Shown here: piece after piece, positions 8,368-17,204 of the stretch
Layout: every line of letters starts with the position of its first letter
Position numbering within the stretch: position 1 is the first letter of the stretch
NCBI RefSeq assembly: GCF_030160655.1
Contig: NZ_BSOT01000005.1
Location: 1,011,546 to 1,075,545, forward strand
From: Agaribacter marinus
GTDB taxonomy: Bacteria > Pseudomonadota > Gammaproteobacteria > Enterobacterales > Alteromonadaceae
Length of the DNA: 64,000 nt
Direction: 5' to 3'
Position numbers and translations under genes: made by a program
The notes under the pieces: model-generated
What the model was told of the DNA's origin: nothing
The model's input: only the letters and a program-made list of their open reading frames with translations
Databases searched by the model: none

Positions 8368-8616
8368 CGAGGGAAAAAGGAACATACCCGAAAACGAACA
8401 AATAATAATAATGAATTCTAAAGATATATTTGTCAGTTTAGCCAAAATAGCACCTGTCCCTGCCCCTAAAATAATACTATTTATAAGGACATTCGAAAAT
8501 TTAGGTGCTAATAAACAATGACAATGAGGACAATTAAAGTAATCCTCATTGACGTTTTTTCTAATCCAATTAAAAGATATTTTTTGCTTACAAGAGGGAC
8601 AACGCCTACTAAACAT
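8335..8616 (-). CDS. Small zinc-ribbon membrane protein, unknown function
   Basis: 93 residues. The N-terminal zinc ribbon has two Cys pairs (CPSCKQKISF and FNCPHCHCLL) likely binding one zinc, followed by two hydrophobic segments (about residues 45-62 and 66-82) and a short basic tail. RBS AAGGAT lies just upstream of the ATG. Its last four bases overlap the araC-type gene end on the other strand. No function can be assigned. It lies on the opposite strand to the downstream GG-leader peptide gene, so a link with it is only positional. Confidence 0.75.
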   Translation of the reverse strand: MFSRRCPSCKQKISFNWIRKNVNEDYFNCPHCHCLLAPKFSNVLINSIILGAGTGAILAKLTNISLEFIIIICSFSGMFLFPSKKSMNRIRTY

Positions 8617-8955
8617 ATTTTTATCCTTTTGTGGAAACCTAGTAATGGAAGCCTTATTTTATAGAAATCCAGTGCTCTAGTTCAGTTAAAAATAGCGCTA
8701 GAACAATCTACTATCTCCTAGCTCGCACAACATATCGACTGAAAATTAACAGTGGCAAAGAACGTTCTAATTGAACCATATTGCAGAGATTTAAAGTAGG
8801 TAGAATTGCGACATTTCGAAAACAGTTTTTTTAAATATGTTGAGAGAGTTACCTAATTGATTCCTTCTCGGCTACTTAGCCAGTAGTGGATCTTCCTTAT
8901 AGATTAAATACCGATAGCCGTTAGCAAAAATAAATGAAAATAGGAGTAAAGATAA
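8617..8955. other. 339-bp intergenic region upstream of the GG-leader peptide gene
   Basis: AT-rich and divergent between the zinc-ribbon gene and the small peptide gene, so it must carry promoters for both. I see no open frame longer than about a dozen codons and no clear palindrome. AGGAG at 8943-8947 is the ribosome-binding site of the peptide gene. Confidence 0.5.
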
Positions 8956-9141
8956 ATGCGCGAATTAAATATGAACGAAATGAGTGATGTCATGGGTGGC
9001 GTCAGAGCGGCAGTTGCGATTAGTGTATTAGGCTATATAGGCGGTCGAATTGCTAATAGCGTTGAATCGTACATTAAAAATAGAGAAAGAACGGAAAGCT
9101 CTGGTGGGCAAATGAATCAAGGTAGACGACTATCCCAATAA
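8956..9141 (+). CDS. Double-glycine-leader peptide, candidate bacteriocin/microcin precursor
   Basis: 61 residues. The first 15 (MRELNMNEMSDVMGG) match the double-glycine leader consensus position by position: Leu at -12, Glu at -8, hydrophobic Met at -7, Val at -4 and GG at -2/-1. Predicted cleavage leaves a 46-residue peptide starting VRAAVAISVLGYIGG, whose first half is hydrophobic and small-residue rich, as in class II bacteriocins/microcins, and whose second half is polar and basic. A strong RBS (AGGAG) lies 8-9 bases upstream. No peptidase-containing ABC exporter is in the window, so export would need one elsewhere. It may instead be a signalling peptide. Confidence 0.7.
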   Translation: MRELNMNEMSDVMGGVRAAVAISVLGYIGGRIANSVESYIKNRERTESSGGQMNQGRRLSQ

Positions 9142-9160
9142 ACAATTTTCTTTAATAGAT

Positions 9161-9183
9161 GGGAATAAGGTAAACTTATTCCC
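9161..9183. other. Perfect 9-bp stem hairpin between peptide gene and CPBP gene
   Basis: GGGAATAAG (9161-9169) and CTTATTCCC (9175-9183) form a perfect stem with a 5-base loop 20 bases after the peptide stop codon. No T-run follows, so it may be a partial terminator or a 3'-end stabiliser that gives more peptide than downstream message. Confidence 0.6.
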
Positions 9184-9299
9184 GATTAAGAGGCTGCCAT
9201 CTAATAGAGCAGTTAAATTACGTAAATAAGAAGCAAATTGGTTACAGTTTGGAGAATACTTTTTGAAAAACACACATACAATAAGCACTTGTTAAGCTC

Positions 9300-9791
9300 A
9301 TGATCACCTTTCCTCCGTACATTGTTATTTGGATAAAAAACCTTGATTTTATACCCTATTGTATAGTCGTAGGTTTAATCAGTTTTATTGGCGCGTATAC
9401 CATTTCACTTGGGGCAGAATTCTTCGGGATCAATTTGGAAGGCCAATTAAACGAATATACGACAAGTATCGATTTATCGATGCGTGGCCTGCTAATTATC
9501 ATGTTTGTTGCGCCCATTGCCGAGACAATACTACTGTGCGCTTTTGTCAGTTTGCTAATAAAAAGTAAACTAAGCAATCAACAATGTTGCGTAATATCGG
9601 CTTTGGTTTGGGGAGCGCTACACGGACTTTTGGCACCCATCAAATTCTTAACCGCGACATGGACTTTTTATTTATTCAGTATTAGTTACGTCTTTTGGAA
9701 GCGGAAATCGCTCAAAAAAGGGCTCATAGCAGCCGCTATACCTCATATTATTTTAAATACACTGGGCATGGCCATTATACTATTGTCCTAG
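9300..9791 (+). CDS. CPBP (CAAX-protease-like) membrane protein, possible bacteriocin immunity or maturation protein
   Basis: 163 residues with about four to five membrane helices. It matches the CPBP/Abi intramembrane metalloprotease pattern: PIAETILL with Glu75 (motif 1, which usually has EE; only one Glu of the pair is present), WGALHG with His108 (motif 2), and PHIILN with His149 and Asn153 (motif 3). The family includes immunity proteins of class II bacteriocins (Abi/PlnI type). It is co-oriented 158 bases after the GG-leader peptide, supporting an immunity or processing role. The RBS before ATG 9300 is weak. It is short for a full protease. Confidence 0.7.
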   Translation: MITFPPYIVIWIKNLDFIPYCIVVGLISFIGAYTISLGAEFFGINLEGQLNEYTTSIDLSMRGLLIIMFVAPIAETILLCAFVSLLIKSKLSNQQCCVISALVWGALHGLLAPIKFLTATWTFYLFSISYVFWKRKSLKKGLIAAAIPHIILNTLGMAIILLS

Positions 9792-9812
9792 CAGCACCTC
9801 GCTTTTTACCAG

Positions 9813-10457
9813 CTATTTAGGTCGCTGAACGACAAATGGTTCAGTAATCCCTGCATATTCATTTGCGCCTAAACGTGCAAGAGGATGTACCTTTTCGGCA
9901 TGCACTTTTAAGCGTAATTTATCGTCCATCGACGTTATATCTTCGTTAAGATAAATATGCTTTATCTCAACAAAAATTAACGCTTGGCTGGTGTTATCTA
10001 AATACTTAACTTCAAATAAATCACATGCAAAAGCAATGTCACATTCTTTTAATCGAGGCAGTTGAAAACCTTCAAAATCCACCGTAGTCAGGACATTGTC
10101 AGGCGCGTGACTGTTTATTGCATCTAGCTCTGACTCACCGTGTGCTAAGGTAGCTGCAGACTGCGTCACGGCTGTGGCTTGCTTAGCGCATGGAATGTGA
10201 ATGACCATTTTTTTATTTTCAAGCACATTACTTAGCGTATCCTTATTTTCACACGTGGGTTTCTTGCCGACAGACAACATTAATAAAGCTGGGTCACTGG
10301 ATACCGCCGTAAAATATGAAAACGGCGCTAAATTGAGTACACTATCATTGTCAATTACAGACTCAGTCAATGCCCATGCAATGGGTCTTGGAATAACGGT
10401 TTGCGTCATCAAGTGGTAACGTTCGCTGGCTGAGTATTCTGCAAAATTTATGTTCAT
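9813..10457 (-). CDS. Flavin reductase-like (FMN-binding split-barrel) family protein
   Basis: 214 residues with the flavin reductase-like fold pattern: VIPRPIAWALTES near the N-terminus, LAPFSYFTAVSSDPALLMLSVGKK (FMN-phosphate binding region), KDTLSNVLENKKMVIHIP, and a C-terminal LARLGANEYAGI stretch. Proteins of this family bind FMN; substrates vary and none can be assigned. It is 79 bases downstream of rmuC on the same strand and may be cotranscribed. Confidence 0.88.
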   Translation of the reverse strand: MNINFAEYSASERYHLMTQTVIPRPIAWALTESVIDNDSVLNLAPFSYFTAVSSDPALLMLSVGKKPTCENKDTLSNVLENKKMVIHIPCAKQATAVTQSAATLAHGESELDAINSHAPDNVLTTVDFEGFQLPRLKECDIAFACDLFEVKYLDNTSQALIFVEIKHIYLNEDITSMDDKLRLKVHAEKVHPLARLGANEYAGITEPFVVQRPK

Positions 10458-10536
10458 ATTCCGGGCATCTTCATGTAAGTGTGTTTTAATTGATGTATTA
10501 TTTTATTGACCTGTATATCTGATTTATGGACACGTG

Positions 10537-12090
10537 CTATTCAGCGTCATCCTCATGAGAAGTATCATCAGAATGCGCTAGCGCCTCATCTTCAGTATTG
10601 TATTTTGCGTCAATTGATTTGGTGGTGTTTACACCTAATTTTTTAAATGCTTGCGCTTGATTAATTAAGTTACCTCTGCCTGTAGATAATTTGTTCATCG
10701 CTGCATCGTATGACCTATTGGTTAACTCAATGTTTTTACCGATTTTTTCCATGTCACCGACAAAATTCGCAAATTTATCGTACATTTTTCGCGCTTGCTC
10801 AGCTATTTTAGCCGCATTTTGATTCTGATATTCATACTGCCAAATATTGTGAATAGTACGCAAGGCCACTAACAAATTGGTTGGACTAACCAATAAAATC
10901 TGATTATCTAAGGCCAGTTTAACTAAGCTTTGGTCACCTTCAATAGCCGCAATGAATGCCGACTCCACTGGTACAAACATCAGGACGTAATCAAGCGTTT
11001 TAAGGCCTTCTAGGTCTTGATAGTCTTTTTTACTAAGCCCTTTAATATGTCCACGAATTGAGTTCACATGCTCTTTAAGTGATTGTTCTTTCACTGTTTT
11101 ATCTTCGCTATTTACATAACGCTCATATGCTACCAACGAAACTTTTGAGTCAATGACAATGTCCTTGTTATCTGGCAAGTGAACGACAACGTCGGGTTGA
11201 TAGCGCTTCCCCTCTTGATTAACAGTACTCTTTTGCACTTCATACTCATGACCGCTGCGTAAACCGGACTCTTCGAGTACTCGTTCAAGCACGATTTCCC
11301 CCCAATTTCCTTGCTGCTTATTGTCGCCTTTTAGGGCATTCGTTAAAGCAGCGGCTTCTTCGGTAATTTTCTGGTTTAACTCTTTTAAGCCTAAAATTTC
11401 AGACTTCAGCGCCGCGCGCTCTTTGCCTTCAGACACATATTGGTCAGTAATTTGCTTTTTAAAATCATCTATTTGCAATTTTAATGGGCTCAATAACTGA
11501 TGTAGTCCTGATTCACTGGTTTTGGTAAATTTTTCAGACTTTTGTTCAAATATCTTATTCGCAATATTTTCAAACTCAGTCCCCAAACGCTTTTCAGCCT
11601 TATCTAACACATCCAACTTTTCTTGCATGTGTTCGCGCTCTTTTTCGATAGATGACTTCAAAGCTGAGTTTTCAGCACTAACTTTCTGTATTGTTTCTAG
11701 TTGCATTTCCAAGCGAGCTTGCAAGTCTGCTTTATCTTGCACAAGCTGATCTAAGTGGCTCACTTTTTGATGCATTTCACCCAATACACGTTGATTGTGC
11801 GTATTGGTATTTTGTAATGCATCTATCTTCGCGTCGTTTGCTTGATTATCGATGACTTTTTGTTGTTTCAATTCCGCAATTTCTGCTTGCAAGGCTTCGA
11901 TTTTATCTACTGATTGTTGCTGTTGAAAATGCCATATTTCATTGTTTTTCTCTGCTTCAATACAAGCATTTCTATGCTTTTTATTCGTGTTCATCAACAC
12001 AATCAAATAGATGATACAAACGATAAGTAAGATGATCGGTACAACTATGCTTATTTTAAACAGTGTCGATAATGCCAAAAATGCGTCCAT
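10537..12090 (-). CDS. rmuC: RmuC, DNA recombination-limiting nuclease-like protein
   Basis: 517 residues. N-terminal membrane anchor (about 12-34), long coiled coil (about 38-260, with many Gln/Glu/Lys heptads), then the RmuC domain with KGDNKQQGNWGEIVLERVLEESGL, YQPDVVVHLPDNKDIVIDSKVSLVAYERY and MFVPVESAFIAA, the conserved PD-(D/E)XK-like nuclease core. RmuC reduces recombination at inverted repeats in E. coli. The acidic C-terminus is not conserved. Normal length, intact. Confidence 0.95.
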   Translation of the reverse strand: MDAFLALSTLFKISIVVPIILLIVCIIYLIVLMNTNKKHRNACIEAEKNNEIWHFQQQQSVDKIEALQAEIAELKQQKVIDNQANDAKIDALQNTNTHNQRVLGEMHQKVSHLDQLVQDKADLQARLEMQLETIQKVSAENSALKSSIEKEREHMQEKLDVLDKAEKRLGTEFENIANKIFEQKSEKFTKTSESGLHQLLSPLKLQIDDFKKQITDQYVSEGKERAALKSEILGLKELNQKITEEAAALTNALKGDNKQQGNWGEIVLERVLEESGLRSGHEYEVQKSTVNQEGKRYQPDVVVHLPDNKDIVIDSKVSLVAYERYVNSEDKTVKEQSLKEHVNSIRGHIKGLSKKDYQDLEGLKTLDYVLMFVPVESAFIAAIEGDQSLVKLALDNQILLVSPTNLLVALRTIHNIWQYEYQNQNAAKIAEQARKMYDKFANFVGDMEKIGKNIELTNRSYDAAMNKLSTGRGNLINQAQAFKKLGVNTTKSIDAKYNTEDEALAHSDDTSHEDDAE

Positions 12091-12132
12091 TGAGCTTGCT
12101 CATCTCCATATTACTCTTTTAGTAAACGAAAC

Positions 12133-12167
12133 AAAAAAGGCTCACAGCAACTGTACTATAAGCCTTT
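12133..12167 (-). terminator. Rho-independent terminator of the fumarase gene
   Basis: Read on the minus strand, AAAGGCTTATAGTACAG pairs imperfectly with CTGTGAGCCTTT and continues into TTTTTTG. It lies about 32-66 bases after the fumarase stop codon. Confidence 0.75.
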
Positions 12168-12198
12168 AACATAACTGACAAGTTTAATGCGGTCAGTA

Positions 12199-13728
12199 CT
12201 ACTTAGAAAGCTCAGTGTCTAAATCAGCAATTTTAGCTTTCCAAATGGCAGGGCCAGTTTCGTGAGCATTAGCCCCTGTACTATCAACGGCCACGGTCAC
12301 CGGCATATCTTCAACATCAAATTCATAGATTGCTTCCATGCCTAAATCCTCAAAGGCGACTACCTTTGCATTTTTTATTGCTTTAGAAACCAAATACGCC
12401 GCGCCGCCAACAGCCATTAAATAGACAGATTTATGTTTAGCGATACTTTGTACTGTTGCAGGGCCTCGCTCTGCTTTTCCAATCATGCCAATAATGCCTG
12501 TATCTTCTAGCATCAAATCCGTAAATTTGTCCATACGCGTTGCCGTCGTTGGCCCTGCAGGCCCTACCACTTCGTCACCCACTGCATCTACGGGTCCAAC
12601 GTAATATATGAATTTGTTACTAAAGTCGACGCCTTCTGGCAAACCTTCACCATTGTTAAGCATGGTCTGAATACGTTTGTGAGCCGCGTCACGACCCGTT
12701 AACATCTTCCCGCTCAACAACACCGTTTCACCCACCTTCCACTCTTGGATATCATCTTTAGTCAGCGTATCCATATTAACTCTGCGAGTGTCTTTGCCAA
12801 CTTCCCACGTGACTTCCGGCCAATCTTCAAGCGCTGGCGCTTTTAATTCAGCAGGACCACTGCCGTCTAGGTAAAAATGCGCGTGGCGTGTTGCCGCACA
12901 ATTAGGGATCATCGCAACAGGTTTAGACGCTGCATGGGTTGGCACGGATTTGATTTTTACATCAACGACTGTCGTCAAGCCACCAAGCCCCTGGGCACCT
13001 ATACCTAATGCATTCACTTTATTGAAGATATCAACGCGTAATTTTTCTTCTGTTGTCTCAGGACCCCGCGCCAATAACTCAGGCATGTCAACTGGATCCA
13101 TCAACGACTCCTTAGCAAGCACGGCCGCTTTCTCTGCTGTGCCACCAATACCTAAACCAAGCATGCCGGGAGGGCACCAACCTGCGCCCATCTGTGGCAA
13201 GGTCTTTACCACCCATTCAGCAATATCATCGCTTGGGTTCAGCATAACCATTTTAGATTTGTTCTCTGAGCCGCCCCCTTTTGCAGCTACCATCACCTCT
13301 ATTTTATCACCGGCAACCATGTCGATATGCACCACTGCTGGTGTGTTATCTTTGGTGTTTTTACGTGCACCTGCGGGATCTGACACGATTGATGCACGTA
13401 AAGGGTTATCTGGGTTGAGATAAGCGCGGCGAGTCCCCTCATCTACCATTTCCTGTACTGTCATATCTGTTTTGTCCCACTGAACGGCCATGCCTATTTT
13501 AACAAAACAAGTTACAATCCCGGTATCCTGACAAATAGGGCGTTTTCCTTCAGCAGACATCCTAGAATTAATGAGAATTTGTGCCATCGCATCTTTTGCC
13601 GCTTGGCTTTGTTCTTTGTTATATGCATCCTCTACCGCTTTCACATAGTCTAGGGGGTGGTAATAGGAGATGAACTGAAGCGCGTCTTCAACGCTATCAA
13701 TGAAGTCTTGTTGACGAATAGTGGTCAT
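12199..13728 (-). CDS. fumA: Class I fumarate hydratase (4Fe-4S, FumA type)
   Basis: 509-residue TCA-cycle enzyme interconverting fumarate and malate with an oxygen-sensitive 4Fe-4S cluster. The N-terminal alpha domain carries PICQDTG and AGWCPPGMLGLGIGGTAEKA; later PNCAATRHAHFYLDG provides another conserved Cys. The C-terminal beta domain has GRDAAHKR, YYVGPVDAVGDEVVGPAGPTTATRMD and GMIGKAERG. The three cluster Cys positions of the family (PICQD, AGWCPP/NCAAT region) are present. RBS AGGAAG before the ATG. It is divergent from pabB and transcribed alone with its own terminator. Confidence 0.95.
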   Translation of the reverse strand: MTTIRQQDFIDSVEDALQFISYYHPLDYVKAVEDAYNKEQSQAAKDAMAQILINSRMSAEGKRPICQDTGIVTCFVKIGMAVQWDKTDMTVQEMVDEGTRRAYLNPDNPLRASIVSDPAGARKNTKDNTPAVVHIDMVAGDKIEVMVAAKGGGSENKSKMVMLNPSDDIAEWVVKTLPQMGAGWCPPGMLGLGIGGTAEKAAVLAKESLMDPVDMPELLARGPETTEEKLRVDIFNKVNALGIGAQGLGGLTTVVDVKIKSVPTHAASKPVAMIPNCAATRHAHFYLDGSGPAELKAPALEDWPEVTWEVGKDTRRVNMDTLTKDDIQEWKVGETVLLSGKMLTGRDAAHKRIQTMLNNGEGLPEGVDFSNKFIYYVGPVDAVGDEVVGPAGPTTATRMDKFTDLMLEDTGIIGMIGKAERGPATVQSIAKHKSVYLMAVGGAAYLVSKAIKNAKVVAFEDLGMEAIYEFDVEDMPVTVAVDSTGANAHETGPAIWKAKIADLDTELSK

Positions 13729-13940
13729 ATCTTCCTCATAAAAGTATGTTGCCGAGAGATTTTCGCAAGTATACTACCGTTAAAGTGTCGATAGACCAAC
13801 AAAACCAATACTTACTTTCGCCAGTTTTTAATTATCGGGAGTAAAAAAAGCGTTGTCGGCGTAAAATTTAGGCAAATCGCACAATTTGCATCAATACTAC
13901 GTTACGAATAAACGTCGATGAAAACACATCGCAGAGAAGA

Positions 13941-15422
13941 ATGTCGCAGCAAAAAATACAAATTACAAAAATAGACTTGCCGTATTCTACAAGTCATGAA
14001 TTGTTTAGGCATGTTGAAGCACAGGCGTGGTCAATATTACTAGATACGTCAAATAACCGCCTAAGCGACGGACGATACGATATTATCGTGCACTCGCCAA
14101 CGTTTACGTATGAGTTTTGGGCAACTACCGGCTCAGGGAAAAGTAAAGTCACAACATACAATGAACATCACTCCTTACCTAACGTAAGTACGCAAACTTG
14201 TCCGTATACCGCCTTGTCGATACTTCAAAAAGCATTTGATGCCAAGGTAATAAAAGACATTTCAGACGAAAACGAAACGCTGTCTAATTTACCCTTTAAA
14301 TTAGGTGCAATGGGGTTGTTTGGTTACGACGTTAATACTGCTACGGATAAAATCAGAGACAACTCGCCAACGCAATACGCACTGCCCGATATTGCAGTCG
14401 GTTTTTACGAACAATCACTTATTTTCGACAATTACACTGGGAATATTTATCATTGCAGCGCCGTTAGCAATACTGATGCTTGGTTAGCGCCTTTTTTCAG
14501 GCGTTTACCCAAAACCCCAACGTCTTTTCAATTGATGTCGTCTTGGTCTTCTAACATGTCAGAAAAAAGTTACTGCGCTAAGCTGGCAGAAATTGATAAC
14601 TATTTGCGAGCAGGCGATTGTTATCAAATTAATTTTGCGCAGCGATTTAATGCGAGTTATTACGGCTCTGAATGGGAAGCATATCGATTGCTTAGTTCAA
14701 AAAACAAAGCGCCGTTCTCTGCGTTTATAAGACTAGAAAATGCCGCCGTACTAAGTGTGTCGCCTGAGCGCTTTTTAAAAGTCAAAAACAGACATGTAGA
14801 AACAAAGCCGATTAAAGGGACACGTAAGCGTGATGATGATCCCAATGTCGATCAAGCGTTAGCAAGTGAACTACAAGCCTCAGAAAAAGACCGTGCAGAA
14901 AATTTGATGATCGTAGACTTGTTACGCAATGACTTAAGTAAGCACTGCAAACCATTTTCAGTTCAAGTCCCATCGCTATTTTCTTTGGAAAGTTACCCCG
15001 CCGTTCATCACCTCGTTACCACCGTTATTGGCGAACTAAAAGAAGAAGCAAGCCCATTTGAACTTTTAAAGGGTGCTTTTCCAGGCGGGTCTATCACGGG
15101 AGCACCCAAAGTTCGTGCGATGCAAATTATTCAAGCGCTTGAGCCAGACAAGCGAAGTATATATTGTGGCAGTATCGGCTATGTCGGTATTCATGGAGAC
15201 ATGGACACCAACATCTGTATTCGTACGGTACTTGCAGAGACAGCAACTGATGGAAGCAAACAAATGTATTGTTGGGCTGGCGGCGGCATCGTGTTAGATT
15301 CTAAAGCAGATGCAGAGTATCAAGAAACCTTCGACAAAGTCGCTAGAATACTCCCCGTATTTGAACAAACACTTGGTAATCATACCAGTAAGAAATCTGC
15401 TAACAAGGACAGTTTTTCTTGA
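13941..15422 (+). CDS. pabB: Aminodeoxychorismate synthase component I
   Basis: 493-residue chorismate-utilising enzyme of p-aminobenzoate/folate synthesis; with PabA glutaminase it makes 4-amino-4-deoxychorismate. Motifs: GDCYQINFAQRF, SVSPERFLKV, KPIKGTRKR (the PIKGT Lys typical of PabB rather than anthranilate synthase), ASEKDRAENLMIVDLLRNDL, FPGGSITGAPKVRAMQII, YCGSIGYVG and CWAGGGIVLDS. Start ATG 13941 follows a purine-rich AGAGAAGA. The stop overlaps the Nudix gene start (TTGA). Confidence 0.95.
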   Translation: MSQQKIQITKIDLPYSTSHELFRHVEAQAWSILLDTSNNRLSDGRYDIIVHSPTFTYEFWATTGSGKSKVTTYNEHHSLPNVSTQTCPYTALSILQKAFDAKVIKDISDENETLSNLPFKLGAMGLFGYDVNTATDKIRDNSPTQYALPDIAVGFYEQSLIFDNYTGNIYHCSAVSNTDAWLAPFFRRLPKTPTSFQLMSSWSSNMSEKSYCAKLAEIDNYLRAGDCYQINFAQRFNASYYGSEWEAYRLLSSKNKAPFSAFIRLENAAVLSVSPERFLKVKNRHVETKPIKGTRKRDDDPNVDQALASELQASEKDRAENLMIVDLLRNDLSKHCKPFSVQVPSLFSLESYPAVHHLVTTVIGELKEEASPFELLKGAFPGGSITGAPKVRAMQIIQALEPDKRSIYCGSIGYVGIHGDMDTNICIRTVLAETATDGSKQMYCWAGGGIVLDSKADAEYQETFDKVARILPVFEQTLGNHTSKKSANKDSFS

Positions 15423-16006
15423 ATACGAATGACTTCATCAAGGCTTTTCAAAGACCTTGGGACTATAATTTACACCAAAGGAGTATTTTTCCCGAGGCAA
15501 ATCGCCCTGCTGCCGTATTACTTTGCTTAAATCCACAAGATACTGAACCTCACGTTATTTTTACAGAACGAGCACACCATTTAAAACATCACGCGGGGCA
15601 AATCAGTTTTCCTGGCGGAAAAGTAGAAAATTCAGACAAAGGGCTGGAACACACGGCATGCAGAGAAGCGGAAGAAGAAATAGGTTTGTCTTCCGAATTA
15701 ATTAACGTTGTTGGCGCAATGCCAGAATACAAAACCATCAGCGGATTTGCAGTAACGCCAATTATCGCTTACTTATCGTCGATGATAAATATTCACAAAG
15801 ATTTACGTCTGGACGAAAACGAAGTCGCCAGCGTTTTCGAAGTACCTTTGTCTTTTTTACTTTCACATGAAAATTATGAGACAAAACAGTTAACGCGTAA
15901 AAACCAACAAACGAATGTACACTATATCAAATATCAACAACACACGATATGGGGCGCAACAGCCGGGATGTTGTTCCAATTAAAAGAACACATCTTACAC
16001 AAATAA
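15419..16006 (+). CDS. CoA pyrophosphatase-like Nudix hydrolase (NudL family)
   Basis: 195 residues. It contains the Nudix box GGKVENSDKGLEHTACREAEEEIGL-type signature (G-x5-E-x7-REUxEExGU) preceded by LKHHAGQISFPGG, the UPF0035/NudL motif associated with CoA and acyl-CoA pyrophosphohydrolysis. It starts with TTG at 15419 overlapping the pabB stop; no in-frame ATG occurs before the conserved region, so TTG is the only sensible start. It converges on the LacI-type gene with a 15-base gap and no visible terminator. Confidence 0.92.
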   Translation: MNTNDFIKAFQRPWDYNLHQRSIFPEANRPAAVLLCLNPQDTEPHVIFTERAHHLKHHAGQISFPGGKVENSDKGLEHTACREAEEEIGLSSELINVVGAMPEYKTISGFAVTPIIAYLSSMINIHKDLRLDENEVASVFEVPLSFLLSHENYETKQLTRKNQQTNVHYIKYQQHTIWGATAGMLFQLKEHILHK

Positions 16007-16021
16007 GTATCAAGCCTACCG

Positions 16022-17074
16022 TTATTTGTTCGTCGAAATATTTATCTCTGGGTAAGTTGCTGACTGTCGCTTTACCAACTCAAAATCAAGAATATGACGA
16101 TGCCCCCGCGCCAAAAGTTTATTCGTTTGCATCATATTTGATGTCAATAGATCTACGGCAAGTTCGGCCATTTCCATAATTGGTTGGCGAATAGTGGTTA
16201 AATGCGGAGACATTGTGACCGCAAGCTGTGCATCGTCAAGTCCCCCTACAGACAATTGCTGTGGCGTCTTAATGCCAAGTTTGTTTGCGACGGATATTGC
16301 AGCCGCAGCCATTTCATCATTTGCGGCAAAAATAGCAGTCGGCCTGTCATCTCCGGCTAACAACGCATGAGATGCCGGAATACCGGAATCGTAAGTGTAG
16401 TAACCTTGGACTATATATTCCGGTCTTATTTTTAGGTTATTTGCTTGCATAGCTGCCTCAAACCCTTCTTCTCTCAAGCGGCTAGCGGCTTGGTTTGGGT
16501 GCCCTTTTATATGTGCAATTTTAGTATGGCCCAAGCTAATTAAATATTCAGTCATCGCATAACCTGCCTTGAACTCATCAATAGCAATGAGTGGCGATAT
16601 ATTTGAATGGTCATCTGGTGATATTCTTACAAACGGTATCTGCGCATTTTGCAATAGCTCAAGGATTTGCGGATTGTTACTTATAGGTGCAAGCAAAATG
16701 ACACCATCAATTTGTGTCACATCAATCAATTTTTTAACGGCTCTGTAAAACTCATCGATATCGCCGTCAATGCCATCAGGCACCAAATGGTGATCAACAT
16801 TTCGGCAACTTTTCAGTGCCCTCAATAAAAATTTACTGACGTAAGAAATATCCAAGTCTTGATACAATAGACCAATCATGTATGATTTTTTACTGGCAAG
16901 GCGCCTGGCCGCCGCATCTGGACTATAATTTAATCGTTCAACAGCATTCATTACCGCTTTACGTTTTACTTCGCTGACTTTAACACCGCCATTCAAAACT
17001 CGAGAAACGGTCATGTTCGATACGCCAGCAAGCTCCGCGACATCCTGGATACGCGCTCGTTTTACTTTTTCCAT
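16022..17074 (-). CDS. LacI/GalR-family transcriptional regulator
   Basis: 350 residues. N-terminal LacI helix-turn-helix (about 6-55: RIQDVAELAGVSNMTVSRVLNG, hinge RLNYSPDAAARRLAS) followed by a periplasmic-binding-protein-like sugar-sensing core (about 60-340) with MIGLLYQDL, DGVILLAP, GHTKIAHIKG, PTAIFAANDEMAAAAI and LSVGGLDDAQLA. It is likely the repressor or activator of the neighbouring carbohydrate locus: three LacI-type palindromes with the central CG expected of this family lie before the TonB receptor and GH16 genes. The effector is unknown. Confidence 0.93.
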   Translation of the reverse strand: MEKVKRARIQDVAELAGVSNMTVSRVLNGGVKVSEVKRKAVMNAVERLNYSPDAAARRLASKKSYMIGLLYQDLDISYVSKFLLRALKSCRNVDHHLVPDGIDGDIDEFYRAVKKLIDVTQIDGVILLAPISNNPQILELLQNAQIPFVRISPDDHSNISPLIAIDEFKAGYAMTEYLISLGHTKIAHIKGHPNQAASRLREEGFEAAMQANNLKIRPEYIVQGYYTYDSGIPASHALLAGDDRPTAIFAANDEMAAAAISVANKLGIKTPQQLSVGGLDDAQLAVTMSPHLTTIRQPIMEMAELAVDLLTSNMMQTNKLLARGHRHILDFELVKRQSATYPEINISTNK

Positions 17075-17204
17075 AAACTAATAACTAACCTTATATATAC
17101 GAGAAAGATTATATCATTCGACATAAGCCCACAAGACTGCCTTACATCAAATTCTACAACGCCTAAACTTACTTTATCCGTTATTGTCTTTACTAAATTT
17201 CAAA

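Noticed and set aside
13689-13698. AACGCTATCA within the fumarase coding sequence
   Set aside because: Exact core match but inside a housekeeping gene and not in a fitting regulatory position; treated as chance.
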